The notes under the pieces were generated by a model. It was not told the DNA's origin. It saw only the letters and a program-made list of their open reading frames with translations, and ran no database searches. DNA of 64,000 bases from Cinnamomum chago (Eukaryota; Streptophyta; Magnoliopsida; Laurales; Lauraceae): positions 44,124,001-44,188,000 of the forward strand of contig CP142456.1 in the NCBI GenBank assembly GCA_038049695.1, read 5' to 3'. Of the stretch, positions 1-12,630 are shown piece by piece. The position numbers and the translations under genes were made by a program. Numbering within the stretch: position 1 is the stretch's first letter; every line of letters begins with the position of its first letter.

Positions 1-389
1 AACAATGCGTCTAGAATGGCATTGAAGTACTTGCTTATTGTGTACCCCGAATGCTGGAATCGAATCTGCATTACTCGATTTCGCTCACTATGGCCTACAG
101 TATTTAGGAAGATGGCTACTTGTTCTTCTACAGACACTTGTCGAGTTGCACGTAGTAACCCTTCTCTTTTTAATAACTCACATAATTCTAGAAAGACACC
201 GTTCCTCATACGAAGTAAATCGTATGAATTTCGGCCATGACTGTTGATAATGTACTGAACAAATTCATGGCCAGATAGAGATGATTCATGTACTCGCTTC
301 CTCTTTCTTATCCGCTTTTTTTTATGGCCTTGATCCCATAACAGTAAAATTACAACAATGGATATTACTTCTAATTGCATAAACATCAT
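1..389 (-). CDS. PIF/Harbinger transposase, N-terminal part (runs off the window)
   Basis: An open minus-strand frame runs from an ATG pair at 384-389 to the window edge, about 129 codons without a stop. It has a basic stretch (HKKKRIRKRKR), then GHEFVQYIINSHGRNSYDLL and the block LELCELLKREGLLRATRQ, VSVEEQVAIFLNTVGHSERN, RFQHSGYTISKYFNAILDAL. That block is the conserved N-terminal region of plant Harbinger transposases (the helix-turn-helix-like part before the DDE_Tnp_4 nuclease). The DDE catalytic residues would lie beyond the left edge, so activity cannot be judged. The start is uncertain: two adjacent ATGs and one slightly further in are all in frame, and the first residues are hydrophobic and unlike the family. 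The frame is clean over its visible length, unlike the Myb partner gene. Confidence 0.85.
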   Translation of the reverse strand, partial: MMFMQLEVISIVVILLLWDQGHKKKRIRKRKRVHESSLSGHEFVQYIINSHGRNSYDLLRMRNGVFLELCELLKREGLLRATRQVSVEEQVAIFLNTVGHSERNRVMQIRFQHSGYTISKYFNAILDAL

Positions 390-680
390 CTTCATCTTTT
401 TTATCCATAACTTCTGAACTGTTACATGGTAAATTGACAAAAATTAGAACATAAAACTACCATAAGTAAATAACACATAACGGTTATCACATGATTAAAA
501 ACCAATAGTCGCACATCTCAATTGAATAACATTAAAATCAAACTTGAAGATGTACCATGACATAAAATTAACATAACAAAATAATATACCATGACATAAA
601 ACTAACATAACATTCAAATGTATCATGAGCAAAAAAGCAAACTCAATCCCATTTCATAAAGCAGTTTAGTAACCACTATC

Positions 681-1020
681 CTAAATAGAGCTATCTAACT
701 CCGCCATGAGGAATGCATGGTGCCTATCCTTAGTTGCTAATGCAAGGAATTGACTGGCCACTTGTGGATCCCTAAGTAGCCTAAGCGCCCTCATTTGTAA
801 AGACTGCTCCAAATCTAACTCCAAAATGACAGCAACTACATCAGCTTGACTTGGCCCTAATTGGGTCATCCTGTCAACAACAAAAATGAGGGTGTTGGTT
901 AAGTCCTTCACAACATGTACAATATCAACATCAGATTTCGTGTCACCATCTGCTCTATTTTTGTCTCGCACAATGCGTCTAGAACTAACAGTTGAGTGCT
1001 TCTTGGTACGTGGTGCTTTG
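681..1020 (-). pseudogene. Myb/SANT-like Harbinger protein, C-terminal part
   Basis: Reading down from 1020, the frame gives a basic linker (APRTKKHSTVSSRRIVRDKN), an acidic stretch and the C-terminal block MRALRLLRDPQVASQFLALA ending in DRHHAFLMAELDSSI and a stop. This tail is typical of the Myb/SANT-like DNA-binding proteins that accompany Harbinger transposases and are thought to bring the transposase to the element ends. The N-terminal half is at 16543-17229. The two halves are separated by a 15.5-kb retroelement nest, and joining them at the duplicated CTTTG restores the sequence order. Residues encoded above 1020 in this frame belong to the inserted LTR, not to the protein. Confidence 0.75.
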
Positions 1021-1825
1021 TGTCGCGACCCCGGACCGGGCCCAAAGGACTGATCCGGGATCGGGACGCTAATGGTGATGATAAGGTAGCACATCATCGG
1101 TTTAATGCCCTACATTCATTTAATTTTCCACAGGTGTCTGCGGTGAGGATTATCACAACCATATATAAACATTTCTATTAAGTGCGGAAGCGTGTAGCAA
1201 ATCAAATATCCAATCCATCTTTAATCACAAAGATGATAACACAAGTATAGTACTGTATCAGAATGAGCAATGATCATTAGCGTGTTATCCAAAAGTAAGT
1301 TAAAGTTCATACAAAGATCATTTAATTACATTTCCCAAAAGTAGAGGCCAATAAGGCATATATGAACAAAATACCAATTCCCAAAAGAATGGTTAAAAGT
1401 TTCCCAAAATGTTATCTCTCTATCTCAAGGGCACACTGTCGTTTCATGTGATGCAATGCACTTCAAGACAAGTAATTATTTCAAGTGTAATTCAATACTT
1501 TCGGGAAAACAAAGCACGTGGTATAAATAAAGTACAATAAGCAATTAGAATTTCGGGTAAAGTATAGGGTTCAAGATTTATTTGAAGTGAATAGGGATCC
1601 CGTATGTCGATCTAATAACAATTTGGTACTCTTTGAGTTTGGGGACATTCCGGGCTTTTTATACACTTTGAATTTTCAAAAACTTTGAATGACATCTTCG
1701 TGATATGGTTTCTTTCTCAAATGGCCTCATACATTGCTTAGTAAATCTCCCTGACATAGAGGGGTTCTCAATGAATAGTCCCAAAACGTTTAAATAGTTC
1801 ATCATTGTCCCAAACATAGCCTTTG

Positions 1826-2100
1826 ACCGACAAAGCTCATCGCTCGAGCGAACCGGAGAGTTCGCTCGAGCGAGGAGCTCTCTGGAATGGTTGTCTGGGT
1901 GGGTTCGCTCGAGCGCAGTTGAGGTCGCTCGAGCGAACTCATTGGCTCGAGCGAAGTTTTACTGCGCTCGAACTAATGACTCTCTGGAACGAGTTCTGGG
2001 ATGTCCGCTCGAGCGAACAACCTACTGGAATGCTCCGAACCCTTTTCTGGACACTTCGCTCAAGCGAAGTGTCATGTTCGCTCGAACGAACTGTCCAGAA
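1826..2100. repeat. Cluster of CGCTCGAGCG palindromes in LTR family Z
   Basis: About nine copies of a 10-14 base perfect or near-perfect palindrome, core CGCTCGAGCG and often extended to TTCGCTCGAGCGAA, lie within 275 bases with irregular spacing. Variants differ by one base, such as CGCTCAAGCG. The same motif occurs at 4420-4640 in LTR family Y, and family X has a different palindrome at 12505-12630. The function is unknown; the motif could bind a protein dimer or fold in single-stranded form. Confidence 0.9.
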
Positions 2101-2829
2101 ACTGATTTCGTAGCAGTTCGGCTCCTCTCTATCTCTTCCTTCTACAACCTCTTTCTAGCCGCTTTTATACATCCATTGAGGAGTCTAAAACTTCATTCCA
2201 ACTGTCACGCCCCCAAACCGAAACCTCGGGGGCGCGAATGAGATTAAGGATAGTTATATTTTTCTCCCAAGATCCGCGTGTGTGAAGACAACACATGTCA
2301 ATACCCTCTGAATATTTTACGGAAGCTTTCGTGGCGTTGCGACCCGGAGTCCGTGGCCATCGGATTCCGCGTCACACTCAACCTTTAGCATATAGCTATT
2401 CTGTCAAGAATCATATCAGACTGGAGTAAACCATCACAACAAAGTACAAAGCTAACAGTAACTGGATATTACATTCCCATATATGTTCAAGTTACAAATT
2501 ATCAATGTACATTAATTAAGAAACCCAAGAAAAAGGCTAATAAAAGTCATACAATGACAAGTTAATAACCACTACCCAAATATGACGTAGCTCCGATGTC
2601 AAGCTCAATGTCTACATGACATAGCCGACAAAACAACCTGCAAAACATGGCTCCACAGCCAACAAAAGCACTCATCTCGAGACGAAGAAGTCTGGACCTG
2701 AGTACCAAAAGTAGTGGGTCGGACATGACGGTCTGGCAGGTGGATGAAAAGATAATAAATATACTGAAGAACAAAACATATGATAAATCATGCTATTTGA
2801 TCAAATGCTGCATATAATTAAACGGGTGA

Positions 2830-3205
2830 AAAATCGTGGATCTCTAACAAAACATGTATTCGTTTCAAGCATGGGTAAAACATGAAGATCTAACAAAATA
2901 TATATCCATTTACATCATCTATAAAAGCATAGATATTTGACAATCGAGTGTTCGTCTAAAACATGCATAAATATAGTGGTCTGACAAAACAAACGTTCAT
3001 TTGAAACTTAGGTAAAAGCATAAGTATTCAACAAACCGGGTGTTCATTTAAAACATGTGTAACCAAAGAAATCTGACAACACTAATGTTCATTTAAACAT
3101 ATTTCAAGCATGGATATTTAACAAATCGGGTATTCATTTAGAACAGGTATAACCATAGGAATCTGGCAAAACACGTGTCATTTAAAACATATTTCAAAGC
3201 ATGGA
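2830..3205. repeat. Diverged tandem array in the left LTR of family X
   Basis: Loosely repeated units of roughly 80-100 bases contain TTCATTTAAAACATGTGT, a 'cat(g)gatatttaacaaa' segment and 'aatctgacaaaac'. The copies differ at many sites. The same array is present at 11030-11520 in the other LTR, so it belongs to the family. Confidence 0.75.
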
Positions 3206-4419
3206 TATTGTTAGACCCCGACCCAGACCAATTCGATTAGTGTGCGATTAGTATGTGTTTAGTCTTAAGTGAGTTTAGTTGTTGTTGGGTTAGAAATGAT
3301 TAGTTTAGTCTTGGACATAGCTTTGGGGATTTGGAGAACGTTCAGTATTAGTTAGACACACTCGGAAAGGCCCGAGCGCACGTGTAAGTTTGGAAGATCG
3401 TATTGGTTTCCGTGTGATTGTGATTTTGATTTCATTTGAATGATGTTTCTACGTGTTACAACTTTCGTTTTAAGCCCATTCTTGTTTGAAGCCCAAAAAC
3501 CCATGTTTTGGTCCAAAGAGGGTAAAATTGTCTTTCTTGCACAAATTTGGACACAATTTTTGAGATCTCAAAACCATGTCAAAAATATACTTTTTGGAAA
3601 CTAGATATTTCGGTGATTGTTTTATCCTTCTTCATCGAAATCATCCAAGGCCCACAAGTTAGTGTTTTGGTCATTTCAAAATTCAGGTTATTTGGGGCCC
3701 ATTTCCTCACTAAAGCCCCATCTCCCTCTCCTTTCATTCATTTCCCCCAATTCCTGCAACCTCTTAACCTAGGGCAAGGAAAGCTCTTCTTCTCTTCAAT
3801 CTTCTTCATCTTGCATGCTTGGGCTAGAGAGCTCCAAATAGAATTCCAAGCTTATCACCTTCTTCCTCTTCTTACAAGCTTTCCATTGGTACCAATTTCA
3901 TGGAACTTCTTGTGAGACAAGCTCTTCATCTTCTTCACCTCTTCTTGTTTAGCCATTGCTAGGTAAGAGTTTCAACCCATAATTTTCATGGAGTTATTTT
4001 GGTTCCTTAAGGTCTTGTTTTTCATTTGAAAACCCCTTTTTATGAAAATGAGTTCTTTGCTTTCATTTGTGTTAAGTTTGGAATGGTTTTTCTTTGGGTT
4101 TCTTTGTAGTGTTGGCTTAGCTTGAGTGAAGTGCTTGAGAAGGATTATTAGCATTGGTCAAGGCAAGTAATCTCTATAGGATTGATGCATGTGTATTTTG
4201 ATTTCATTGTTGTTTAGAAATTGTGCATATAAACTTGTTTATGAACTTCATGATCTTGCTTCTTGTGGATTTAATGTTTGAAATGGTGAGAAATGAACCC
4301 TTGGTGAGCATGAAGGCTCAAGGGATTTTATGTGATTGATGGATGAGAAGAAGGAGAGAAATGTAGTGGAAGTTGTGCAAGCGGAAGGAAATTTCCGCAC
4401 TCAGCAAGCACAAGCAGCA

Positions 4420-4640
4420 GCTTGTCCGCTCGAGCGACCCCTGGGTTCGCTTGAGCGACCAAGCCTCTGCTTGGTCCGAGCGCAGACAGAGAGTTGTCCG
4501 TTCGAGCGCACCTTACATTCGCTCGAGCTACCGTCTCGCTCGAGCGAAGTGTCAACGCTTTATCATGTCCGCTCGAGCGAAGTGTCTCGCTCGAGCGAAG
4601 TGTCATCAACTTATAAAGTTCGCTCGAGCGAACCCGCCAG
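4420..4640. repeat. Cluster of CGCTCGAGCG palindromes in LTR family Y
   Basis: About eight copies of CGCTCGAGCG or one-base variants occur in 220 bases, several followed by AAGTGTC. It is the same motif as at 1826-2100 but in a separately inserted LTR, so the cluster belongs to the LTR group rather than to this locus. Confidence 0.9.
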
Positions 4641-5349
4641 ATTCAGGAAGAAGATTTATTTCGTTTCTGTACTTTCTTGAAGGTTGAAAACTAGACTATG
4701 TTAAGGATTTTAGCTTGACATTGTGTAAATGGAGCTTGGAAATGCAACCCAACTTCAGGGACACCAATTCTTGTATTTTTTGACATTTGAGGGTCCCAAT
4801 TACACAAAGGTCAACCAGTAGCCTTAACATATGCTTGTCAGATTTCGTGTTTGAATTCCGTTTTGGTACGATAAATGCCATCGTGTACTAGTTTTGGACT
4901 TCCAGTATAAGCTTGTTTTGAAGAATTGTTTCAAGAAAAAGGGGATCATTTCCTAAGCGTGTTATGCATATTTATTATGCCTCTTGCTAGTCGTGCTCGT
5001 CGTGTTTTGATAAGTAATTTCCCCCTTTTTATCTCGACAAGTTTTGATAATATCTCGCGTGTTTTGTGCATTCATGAATTAAGTAAACACCACTGAGCTT
5101 AGACTGCCCTTTCAGTTTGATCCACTGTCTGGGGGTCTTTAAACATGTAGACTGTCTGCAGACTGGTCGTGTATTTATTACACATCGTGCGTGTCCGGTT
5201 CCGCGGCCGAAAATTCCCGTATATGTGGGAATCGTGTCGTGCTTATATTATGTATATCGTGCTTGTCGTGCGTGCTTGCTCTTTTCATTATATAAATGAT
5301 AGAGAAAAGATGGGCTCCTTGTGGATGCTAACTTTTCATGATATATTAT

Positions 5350-7339
5350 GCATATCAGATCTGAAAGGAGACTAATCATGGCTGATATGAGTTTTCAGAG
5401 TTTTTAAAACTAGAAATCAGATCTGATTCCAGCCATGTAACCATGCATAAAAGTCCATGAAATCATGATCAACATGTGTCTAAAACAAGGAGATGATAGA
5501 AGACTATTACCTTGATGATTTGTATGCTTCAAATCTCTGAAAAAGGAAGCTTCAAAGTTCTGAAATCAACCTGCAATCAGCAGCACAGGTGCAGGAATTT
5601 TGTGCAGAATTTTTCTTCTTTGATCTTCTCTCCTATTCCACTTCCAAATCTGATTGGTAGTGATGGTGGGATCAAAGTATGGAATCCTAAGAAGGGTTTT
5701 CTGAATCACATTTTGTGGAATAGATAGTTGCTGGTCTTCTCTCTCCAAGGAAGAAGATGAGGGCAGCAACCTAAAGGGGCTGGGCGTGAATACTACTTCT
5801 TGGCTTGGGCGGCCAATAGAACTCCAACCTGTTGCACGTCTGGAATTATTTCTGGTTGCTGGTATCACGTGGCTAACATGCCAAGGGGAGAGAGGGTAAT
5901 ATATATATATATATATATATCTCATGCCTTTAAGAGATCTCTTTCTAATAGGAATGACTATCCCTAAAAAAATAGCAACCAGCCCCTTTAATTGTGCAAC
6001 ACTTACTAAATTAAAGATACTAAAATTTAGTAACCTTTAATCAATGGAATTCTTACCCAAAGAGGAGTCTTTCCTTCCAAGTAAAGATACCTAATCAAAC
6101 TTGGAAACCTCCCACAAGGGGCTCCACTTATGGCTGGCCCACAAGATAGCTAAACACACCATGGCCCACTAGTCAATAATTTAGCTAGAGTTAAATTCAT
6201 GTATGTCATCAAGAGCCTATTAGAATTTAAACTCAAAATTATTCTTCCACAAAATTAATTCAACCACATATCATCTAATTAGGAAACCATGCCAATATAG
6301 GAAAGTGGCTAGAAGAGGGACCAAAAGACATATTTGCCCTTGGCTCCCAAAATGACCAAAATGTCCATGCTAACCCCATAGCAACATTAAGATCATTTTA
6401 ACCCTAACTCATTCCACTAGAGAGTTATGGTTGCACTCCAGGGACAAATATTAAACTGCAAATAAGCTCATCATAAATAGACGATTGTCTTTGACCTACC
6501 AAGTACAATGACCATAATGCCCCTCTATGTAACATCCATAATCAAGTAGGTTAACCAATGTACTATCTACCTTCTTGATTACATCTCAACCTTAGAACTT
6601 CATACCCTTGACTTAATCATCATCTGGATATCATTCTCTTGATCCAGGGAGCGACCCACAAGTTCAATATCCATATGGAACATCCATATACTAAGATCTT
6701 AGATTCTGATGATTAATCGGATAATTCTAAGGGGACGATCATTCCATCATGTGATGGCATAGATTCCATATTGCATTTGCACATCCCAACTAATCAAGCC
6801 CGAGCACCCAAAACACAGAGCTGTTGACCCATGAACAGGATCTCACCCATAGTGAATTAAAGCACAAGAACTTGACTTCGTCAGTTCATCCACAAATGCT
6901 CAAGATTAAGAGCACTGGTCACTCAGTAGCAAGAGGTGATTTGATCTCTCTCTGTGATAGTACTATTTTAGAGATCACACCTACAAGTGGTCCTGTTCAA
7001 TGCATGACACATGCACTAATGAGATAAATCCGGAAAAACCCTCCCGTGACTTAGGTAAGTCACCCTGAATACAGGAGAGTATCTCATTATAACTTATACC
7101 AAGATGAAGTGCCCAACTCCATCTCTCAGTTATGAACAAGTTTATTGTTTCAAGTGTCCATGACTCAGACCTAACTGTGTGTAGCCACTACACACCTAAG
7201 TCATTACTAGAAAACAATGGGCCTTATACAACCATACATATACACAAGTAATAAGAGAAAGATGTCATTCCAATAAATATCCAGTTACAGAGATGAGAGT
7301 GCAGTCAGTGGGCTTTAGGGCATACACCAATCCCAACAA
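5350..7339 (-). mobile_element. Copia-type solo LTR inside family Y
   Basis: The right end, read on the minus strand, begins TGTTGGGATTGGTGTATGCC at 7339, a start familiar from plant Ty1/copia LTRs. The left edge, about 5350, is estimated from where Y-like sequence gives way. A candidate ATTAT repeat flanks both sides but the left junction is not certain. No coding sequence is present. An (AT)n run lies at about 5900-5922. It is a fossil. Confidence 0.55.
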
Positions 7340-8561
7340 TTATGTATTCATACTAGTTTGTTTCGGTATCTCAGCTTTGTTCGCATTCTTGAAAATGTAC
7401 CTCAGTTTTGGTAGTATTTCATATCAAGGATTTGCTTATATGTTTTCTCTAAAAGTTATTGTTCATGTTCACGCCTAAATTGATTACCTGCCAAACCGTC
7501 GTGTTTGACCCTTGTTTGTTGGTGCCCAGGTGCAGGAGACGTTGCCTTTGAGGAGGAGCGTCGGGAGGAGGCTTGTGAGCCAACCCCTGTGAGAGAGTGG
7601 CAGCCCGACGATGTCATCTAGACGTCGGGCGGGTTCTTGAGTCTCGTCACCTTTTGTCTTGAGGTTTCTTTTGGTTATATTTTGGAGAATTGTATTGGCC
7701 TCTGTTGGCCTCTTATGGAATTGTAACAAACTTAACTTACTTTGGATTAGTCTCACAACTTGAATATTAATGGGAATGCCATGTTAGTTTCTTTCTTTGA
7801 TACTATGTCTTGTTTATTATTGTGATAGCACTTAAATATTGTATTGGTGCTTATCGTGAATGTGTTATGCTACACGCTTCCGCAAACTTGATCGTGTGAG
7901 TCAGATTCCGCGTGTCCTTGGGAATCCTCACCGCGGGAACCTGTGGGAAAGCAAAATCTTCAATAGTAGTTGTAACAACCACGTCGCGGGCCCGGGGTCC
8001 CGTTCCCTTGTGGCTGGAACGAATGAGTGAGGGGAGAGAGAAGAGTCAACTATTAACATGGGTGGGTGTGGGCCCCACTACACTCAAAACTTGCAAGGGT
8101 AAAACATCTATTTGTGGGCCTCGGATGCGATCGACGAAGAAGAGAAAAATACTTCTCATAAAATCTAGTTTTCAAAAAGTATAATTTTGGCATGGTTCTG
8201 AGATCTCGAAATTTGGGTCCAGATTCAATGTGAAAAGACCGATTTTGCCCTCAGGGCTGGAAAAACTGATTTTCGGAGCTTCGAATGGGTACGGAGTGAA
8301 CACAAAAGTTGTAGAGGTTAACAAAATAAGTCAAATGAGGCTAAAACAAGAATTATCAGGAATTTCGAATAACCTCCCAATCACGCGCAAAGTCACTAAA
8401 AGAACCCCCAAAGGGTCCCACTAATCACAAAGGCACTCAAAATTCCCCAACAAATCATTCTAGCTCACAAACTCAACCCAACAAATACTAATCCCACTAA
8501 AAGAAACTAATCCACAAATAAAACAACACTAATCCAGGAAATTAGGGGTCGGGTTCTCACA

Positions 8562-10401
8562 TCCTCCCCCCCTTAGAACATTTGGTCCTCCAAATGAACT
8601 AAACGACTCAAAAATAAGTGGGGACATTAATCCCACACTTCAAAAACAAAACCTCAAACGACTGCTCCAAATTGGTCCTCTCAGAAGCACTGAACTGGCC
8701 GGATCATCCTCGTCGTAGAACTCTTCGGTCAACTATCAACAGTTGTCAGACATTCGACTACTAGCTCGAATCTGTTACTACTTACCAATCTGACTGCTCA
8801 AGGAATTTGTTATCTCTGACTCCTTCTAAGTTTCACCAAGTCTCTCGCTTCTAGCCACCCTGATACATAAAATTCTTGGAACAATTCTGTCGACTTCATC
8901 ACAACTGTCGATGCTAGGGTCTCATGTCAAATGCACCATCTTCAAGGAGAACTCTTGCTGACTCTAACTGTTTATGCTCGGTGCTTTTGATCCATTGCAC
9001 AACAATCAGTCTCTAACACTATCATGCTTGTCTCTTCACCATCCTTGAACATTTGAAGCTCTAACTGTTTCTGTTTGTTACTCTTGATCCACTGCACCAC
9101 AGTCGGTCTCTGCCAGTCTTGGGCATGCCTTTACCTTAGAATATTGTCTTATTCTTCTATCTGCCCTTGGCTTCGGAAAATTGGTGACGCTGGGTATTAC
9201 CAGATATCTCTTACTTTAGGTAATGTCGTCCAGTCCTCTGTACTCTTCTGTCATTTCTGTCAAAGTTATCGAAATTAGGCCTCCTGCCAATGCACAATCT
9301 TCGAGGTCAATGACTTGGAAATCTGTCACTCCTTCATATGCCAAGCTGATTCCATCAAACATTTGAACGGTCCTCTGAACACTTCACTCATCTTTATCTG
9401 CGCATTGAAAACACACTGTTCACAACTCTGTAGGTTTCCAGCTCTGACTAGACCTGCTAACACTTTAACTGTCATGCTACTCCACTTGTCCAAACTTCGT
9501 GAGGTGTAATTCTGTCAAATTCATTCTTCCCTGAATCCTTCAACTGTCATTGTCCATAAGTGATGATTCTCCTGCTCGTATTTGTAATCTGCCCAAACTG
9601 ATGTTCTACAAGTCGGTAAAGTCCACTAAATCTTCTCTATCATGTGATCAGGTAATACTCAATTCCCCATCTAACTCTCTACACCACTGCTGAAAATTAA
9701 TTTCCTATGCTTTTAACCATCCACTGACACATCCTGCTGAGTCGACTCACCATCATAACTGCAATTATTAAACCTCCTCAAACAATTCTCCGTCACAAGC
9801 TCATCAATGTTCGAGAAATTCCTAACTTTTCACATCTTCTTAAAGCTGCACCACTGAAAATCACTTCAAACCTCATAAAGTTCACCACTTATTCGGCTTA
9901 TGGAGTCTTCTGACTTAGGAAAATAATCCAAGTTTATCCAAAAATTCCCACTTACTTGCCTGATGCATCCTCTGACGGTACACGATCAACTGTAATTGGG
10001 TCTCGATATGCTGCTCACATTCCTTACTGACGAACAATTGGTTGCAAATTCCTTCTCTAGCTCCATCTGTGACATCGAAAAGCTGAAAATTCTGCCCATA
10101 TTCTTCGAGAAACACATGCTAAGTCCACAAAACTCTGACTCTCTGGCGCGAAAACAAGGAAAAGGTACTAAATGTGGGTGCGGAGACACTAAATTCTCCC
10201 CCACTAGAAAGAATTTGGTCCCCCAAATTCTCTAACAACAAGGGCAAGAAAAGGAGACACAAATAGTCTCCCCCACTAGAAGAAAAACAGAAACGAACTC
10301 ACAGAAACAATACTAAACAAAAGAAAACGAGTCCTCAACACACGTCTTAAGGTTCCTAGAGTGTTTTATTTCCTAGAAACATGCCCTCTCTGATACCAGT
10401 C
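8562..10401 (-). mobile_element. Interior of family X: primer site, purine tract, no genes
   Basis: This 1.84-kb stretch between the two X LTRs is pyrimidine-rich on the plus strand and holds only short chance frames. The purine tract of the minus strand lies next to 8562 and the Met-tRNA-like primer site next to 10401. No capsid, protease, reverse transcriptase or integrase block is recognisable. Confidence 0.7.
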
Positions 10402-11029
10402 TGTCACGCCCCCAAACCGAAACCTCGGGGGCGCGAATGGGATTAAGGATAGTTATATTTTTCTCCCAAGATCCGCGTGTGTGAAGACAACACATGTCAA
10501 TACACTCTGAATATTTTGCGGAAGCTTTCGTGGCGTTGCGACCCGGAGTCCGTGGCCATCGGATTCCGCGTCACACTCAACCTTTAGCATATAGCTATTC
10601 TGTCAAGAATCATATCAGACTGGAGTAAACCATCACAACAAAGTACAGAGCTGACAGTAACTGGATATTACATTCCCATATATGTTCAAGTTACAAATTA
10701 TCAATGTACATTAATTAAGAAACCAAGAAAAAGGCTAATAAAAGCCATACAATGACAAGTTAATAACCACTACCCAATTATGACGTAGCTCCGATGTCAA
10801 GCTCAATGTCTACATGACATAGCCGACAAAACAACCTGCAAAACATGGCTCCACAGCCATCATCTCGAGACGAAGAAGTCTGGACCTGAGTACCAAAAGT
10901 AGTGGGTCAGACACGACGGTCTGGCAGGTGGATGAAAAGATAATAAATATACTGAAGAACAAAACATATGATAAATCATGCTATTTGATCAAATGCTGCA
11001 TATAATTAAACGGGTGAAAAATCGTGGAT

Positions 11030-11520
11030 CTCTGACAAAACATGTATTCGTTTCAAGCATGGGTAAAACATGAAGATCTAACAAAATATATATCCATTTA
11101 CATCATCTATAAAAGCATAGATATTTGACAATCGGGTGTTCGTCTAAAACATGCATAAATATAGTGGTCTGGCAAAACAAACGTTCATTTGAAACTTAGG
11201 TAAAAGCATAAGTATTCAACAAACTGGGTGTTCATTTAAAACATGTGTAACCAAAGAAATCTAACAAAACTAATGTTCATTTAAACACATTTCAAGCATG
11301 GACATTTAACAAATCGGGTATTCATTTAGAACAAGTATAACCATAGGAATCTGGCAAAACACGTGTCATTTAAAACATATTTCAAAGCATGGATATTTAA
11401 CAATTCGGGTATTCATTTAAAACATGTGTAATCATATAAATCTAGCAAAACCGATGTTCGTTTGAAACATATGTAAAAGCATAGGTATTCAACCAACCGG
11501 CATTCATTTAAAACATGTGC
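11030..11520. repeat. Diverged tandem array in the right LTR of family X
   Basis: This is the counterpart of the array at 2830-3205, with the same units of about 80-100 bases containing TTCATTTAAAACATGTGT. This copy continues for more units because the left LTR is cut off at 3208. Confidence 0.75.
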
Positions 11521-11799
11521 GTGTACAAATAACGAGAAACAATATAATAATAAGTGAATTTACCTTGGAGAATATTAACACTTGTTTAAATAATAACTTT
11601 CATAAAGGAAATGAATCATTTATCGGAAAAACAAATAAGCAATATAAACATGTCGGGTATCCAAGGAATCGGGAACTGGCAAGATGGCAATCACAAAAAG
11701 TTAAGTCCTCTATCACCGAAGTGACAAGAGTATAACGGGACGTTGGTTTCAGTCACACAAGGTGAGGAGACTCAACGCAAATCATATATACAATATAAA

Positions 11800-11875
11800 T
11801 ATACGGGACGGGACCACGGTAGCGAACCGGGTATCGGGACGGGACCACGGTAGTAAATCGGGTATCGGGATCCAA
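11800..11875. repeat. Short GC-rich tandem repeat
   Basis: Two copies of a unit of about 35 bases reading 'cgggacgggaccacggtag' followed by 'aatcgggtat' lie in the right LTR of family X. Confidence 0.75.
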
Positions 11876-12504
11876 ACTGCAGCTGGCGGGACGGGAGGGG
11901 GATCTCCAGGTCGGTGGATCAAACCGACAAGGTTATCCAAGCTTAGTGATGCCGACTCATAGGTCAAATAACAAATCGAGACATATGTAAGCAAATCAAG
12001 TACAATAAATAAACGAGCAAGACGGGGGTGCTCAAGGGCACACTGTCGTTTCATGTCGGGCAATACATTTCGGGACAAATAACTGTTACTAGTGTAACTT
12101 CAATGCTTTCGGGAAAACAAGTCATGTAATGCAAATCTTGGAAATGAGGTGAAACAATGAACTATTACAATTTCAGGAAAAATATAGGTTTCAAGATCTA
12201 TTTAAGTGAATAGGGGTCCCGTATGTCGATTGTAATGATAACTTGGTACTCCTTGAGTTTGAAGACATTCCGGGCTCCTTATACACTTTACAATTTTCAA
12301 ATGCACAATATCAAGCTAAAAACTCTTAATCACATACTAGTTTTCATTGGTTCAAATACCCACTTCATTTTTCAATATTTGATCACTAAGATAAGTATAC
12401 CATTGGATTCCTTGCTTCAAGAGCTTTCCAACGGTATATAGAACTTCCAAATCCGATATGGGAATCAAAAGTTATAGGCGTTTCAAAGTGACCCTTTTTT
12501 TCTT

Positions 12505-12630
12505 GCAGGTTCCCGGTGTCCGGACGCCCGGAAGCAAAAAAGGGCGCCCAGGTCTCTGTCTCCTGGCGTCCGGAGGCCTGAAACCTAGCGTCCGGACGCC
12601 AGGAGGCAGAAACCTCCCAGGCATCCGAAA
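12505..12630. repeat. Cluster of GCGTCCGGACGC palindromes in LTR family X
   Basis: Four or five copies or near-copies of GTCCGGAC, GCGTCCGGACGC and GGCGCC occur in about 120 bases. They lie about 300 bases beyond a block (12190-12300) that also stands about 260 bases before the CGCTCGAGCG cluster in family Z (1570-1680). The position within the LTR is therefore comparable while the palindrome differs. Confidence 0.8.

Larger units (their letters stand above)
3209..8003 (+). mobile_element. Long LTR (family Y) inside the left LTR of X
   Basis: The stretch begins TGTTAGACCCCGACCC at 3209, in the orientation opposite to X and Z, and ends near GGGCCCGGGGTCCCG at about 8003. Its right 140 bases, reverse-complemented, resemble the start of Z (shared 'cacaggt', 'gcggtgaggatt' and 'gcggaagcgtgtagca' blocks), which marks a related LTR family. 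After subtracting the copia-type LTR at 5350-7339, about 2.8 kb remain. It carries its own palindrome cluster. No coding region is visible, so it is a solo LTR or fragment. The flanking X sequence does not resume where it stopped, so no target duplication can be shown. Confidence 0.6.

Noticed and set aside
1826-2113. CRISPR-like spacing of the CGCTCGAGCG motif
   Set aside because: The motif is too short, spacing is irregular (about 15-60 bases) and there is no conserved repeat flank; the setting is a plant LTR.
4328-4687. Overlapping frames on both strands at the palindrome cluster
   Set aside because: Palindromes give open frames on both strands by symmetry; there is no protein family.
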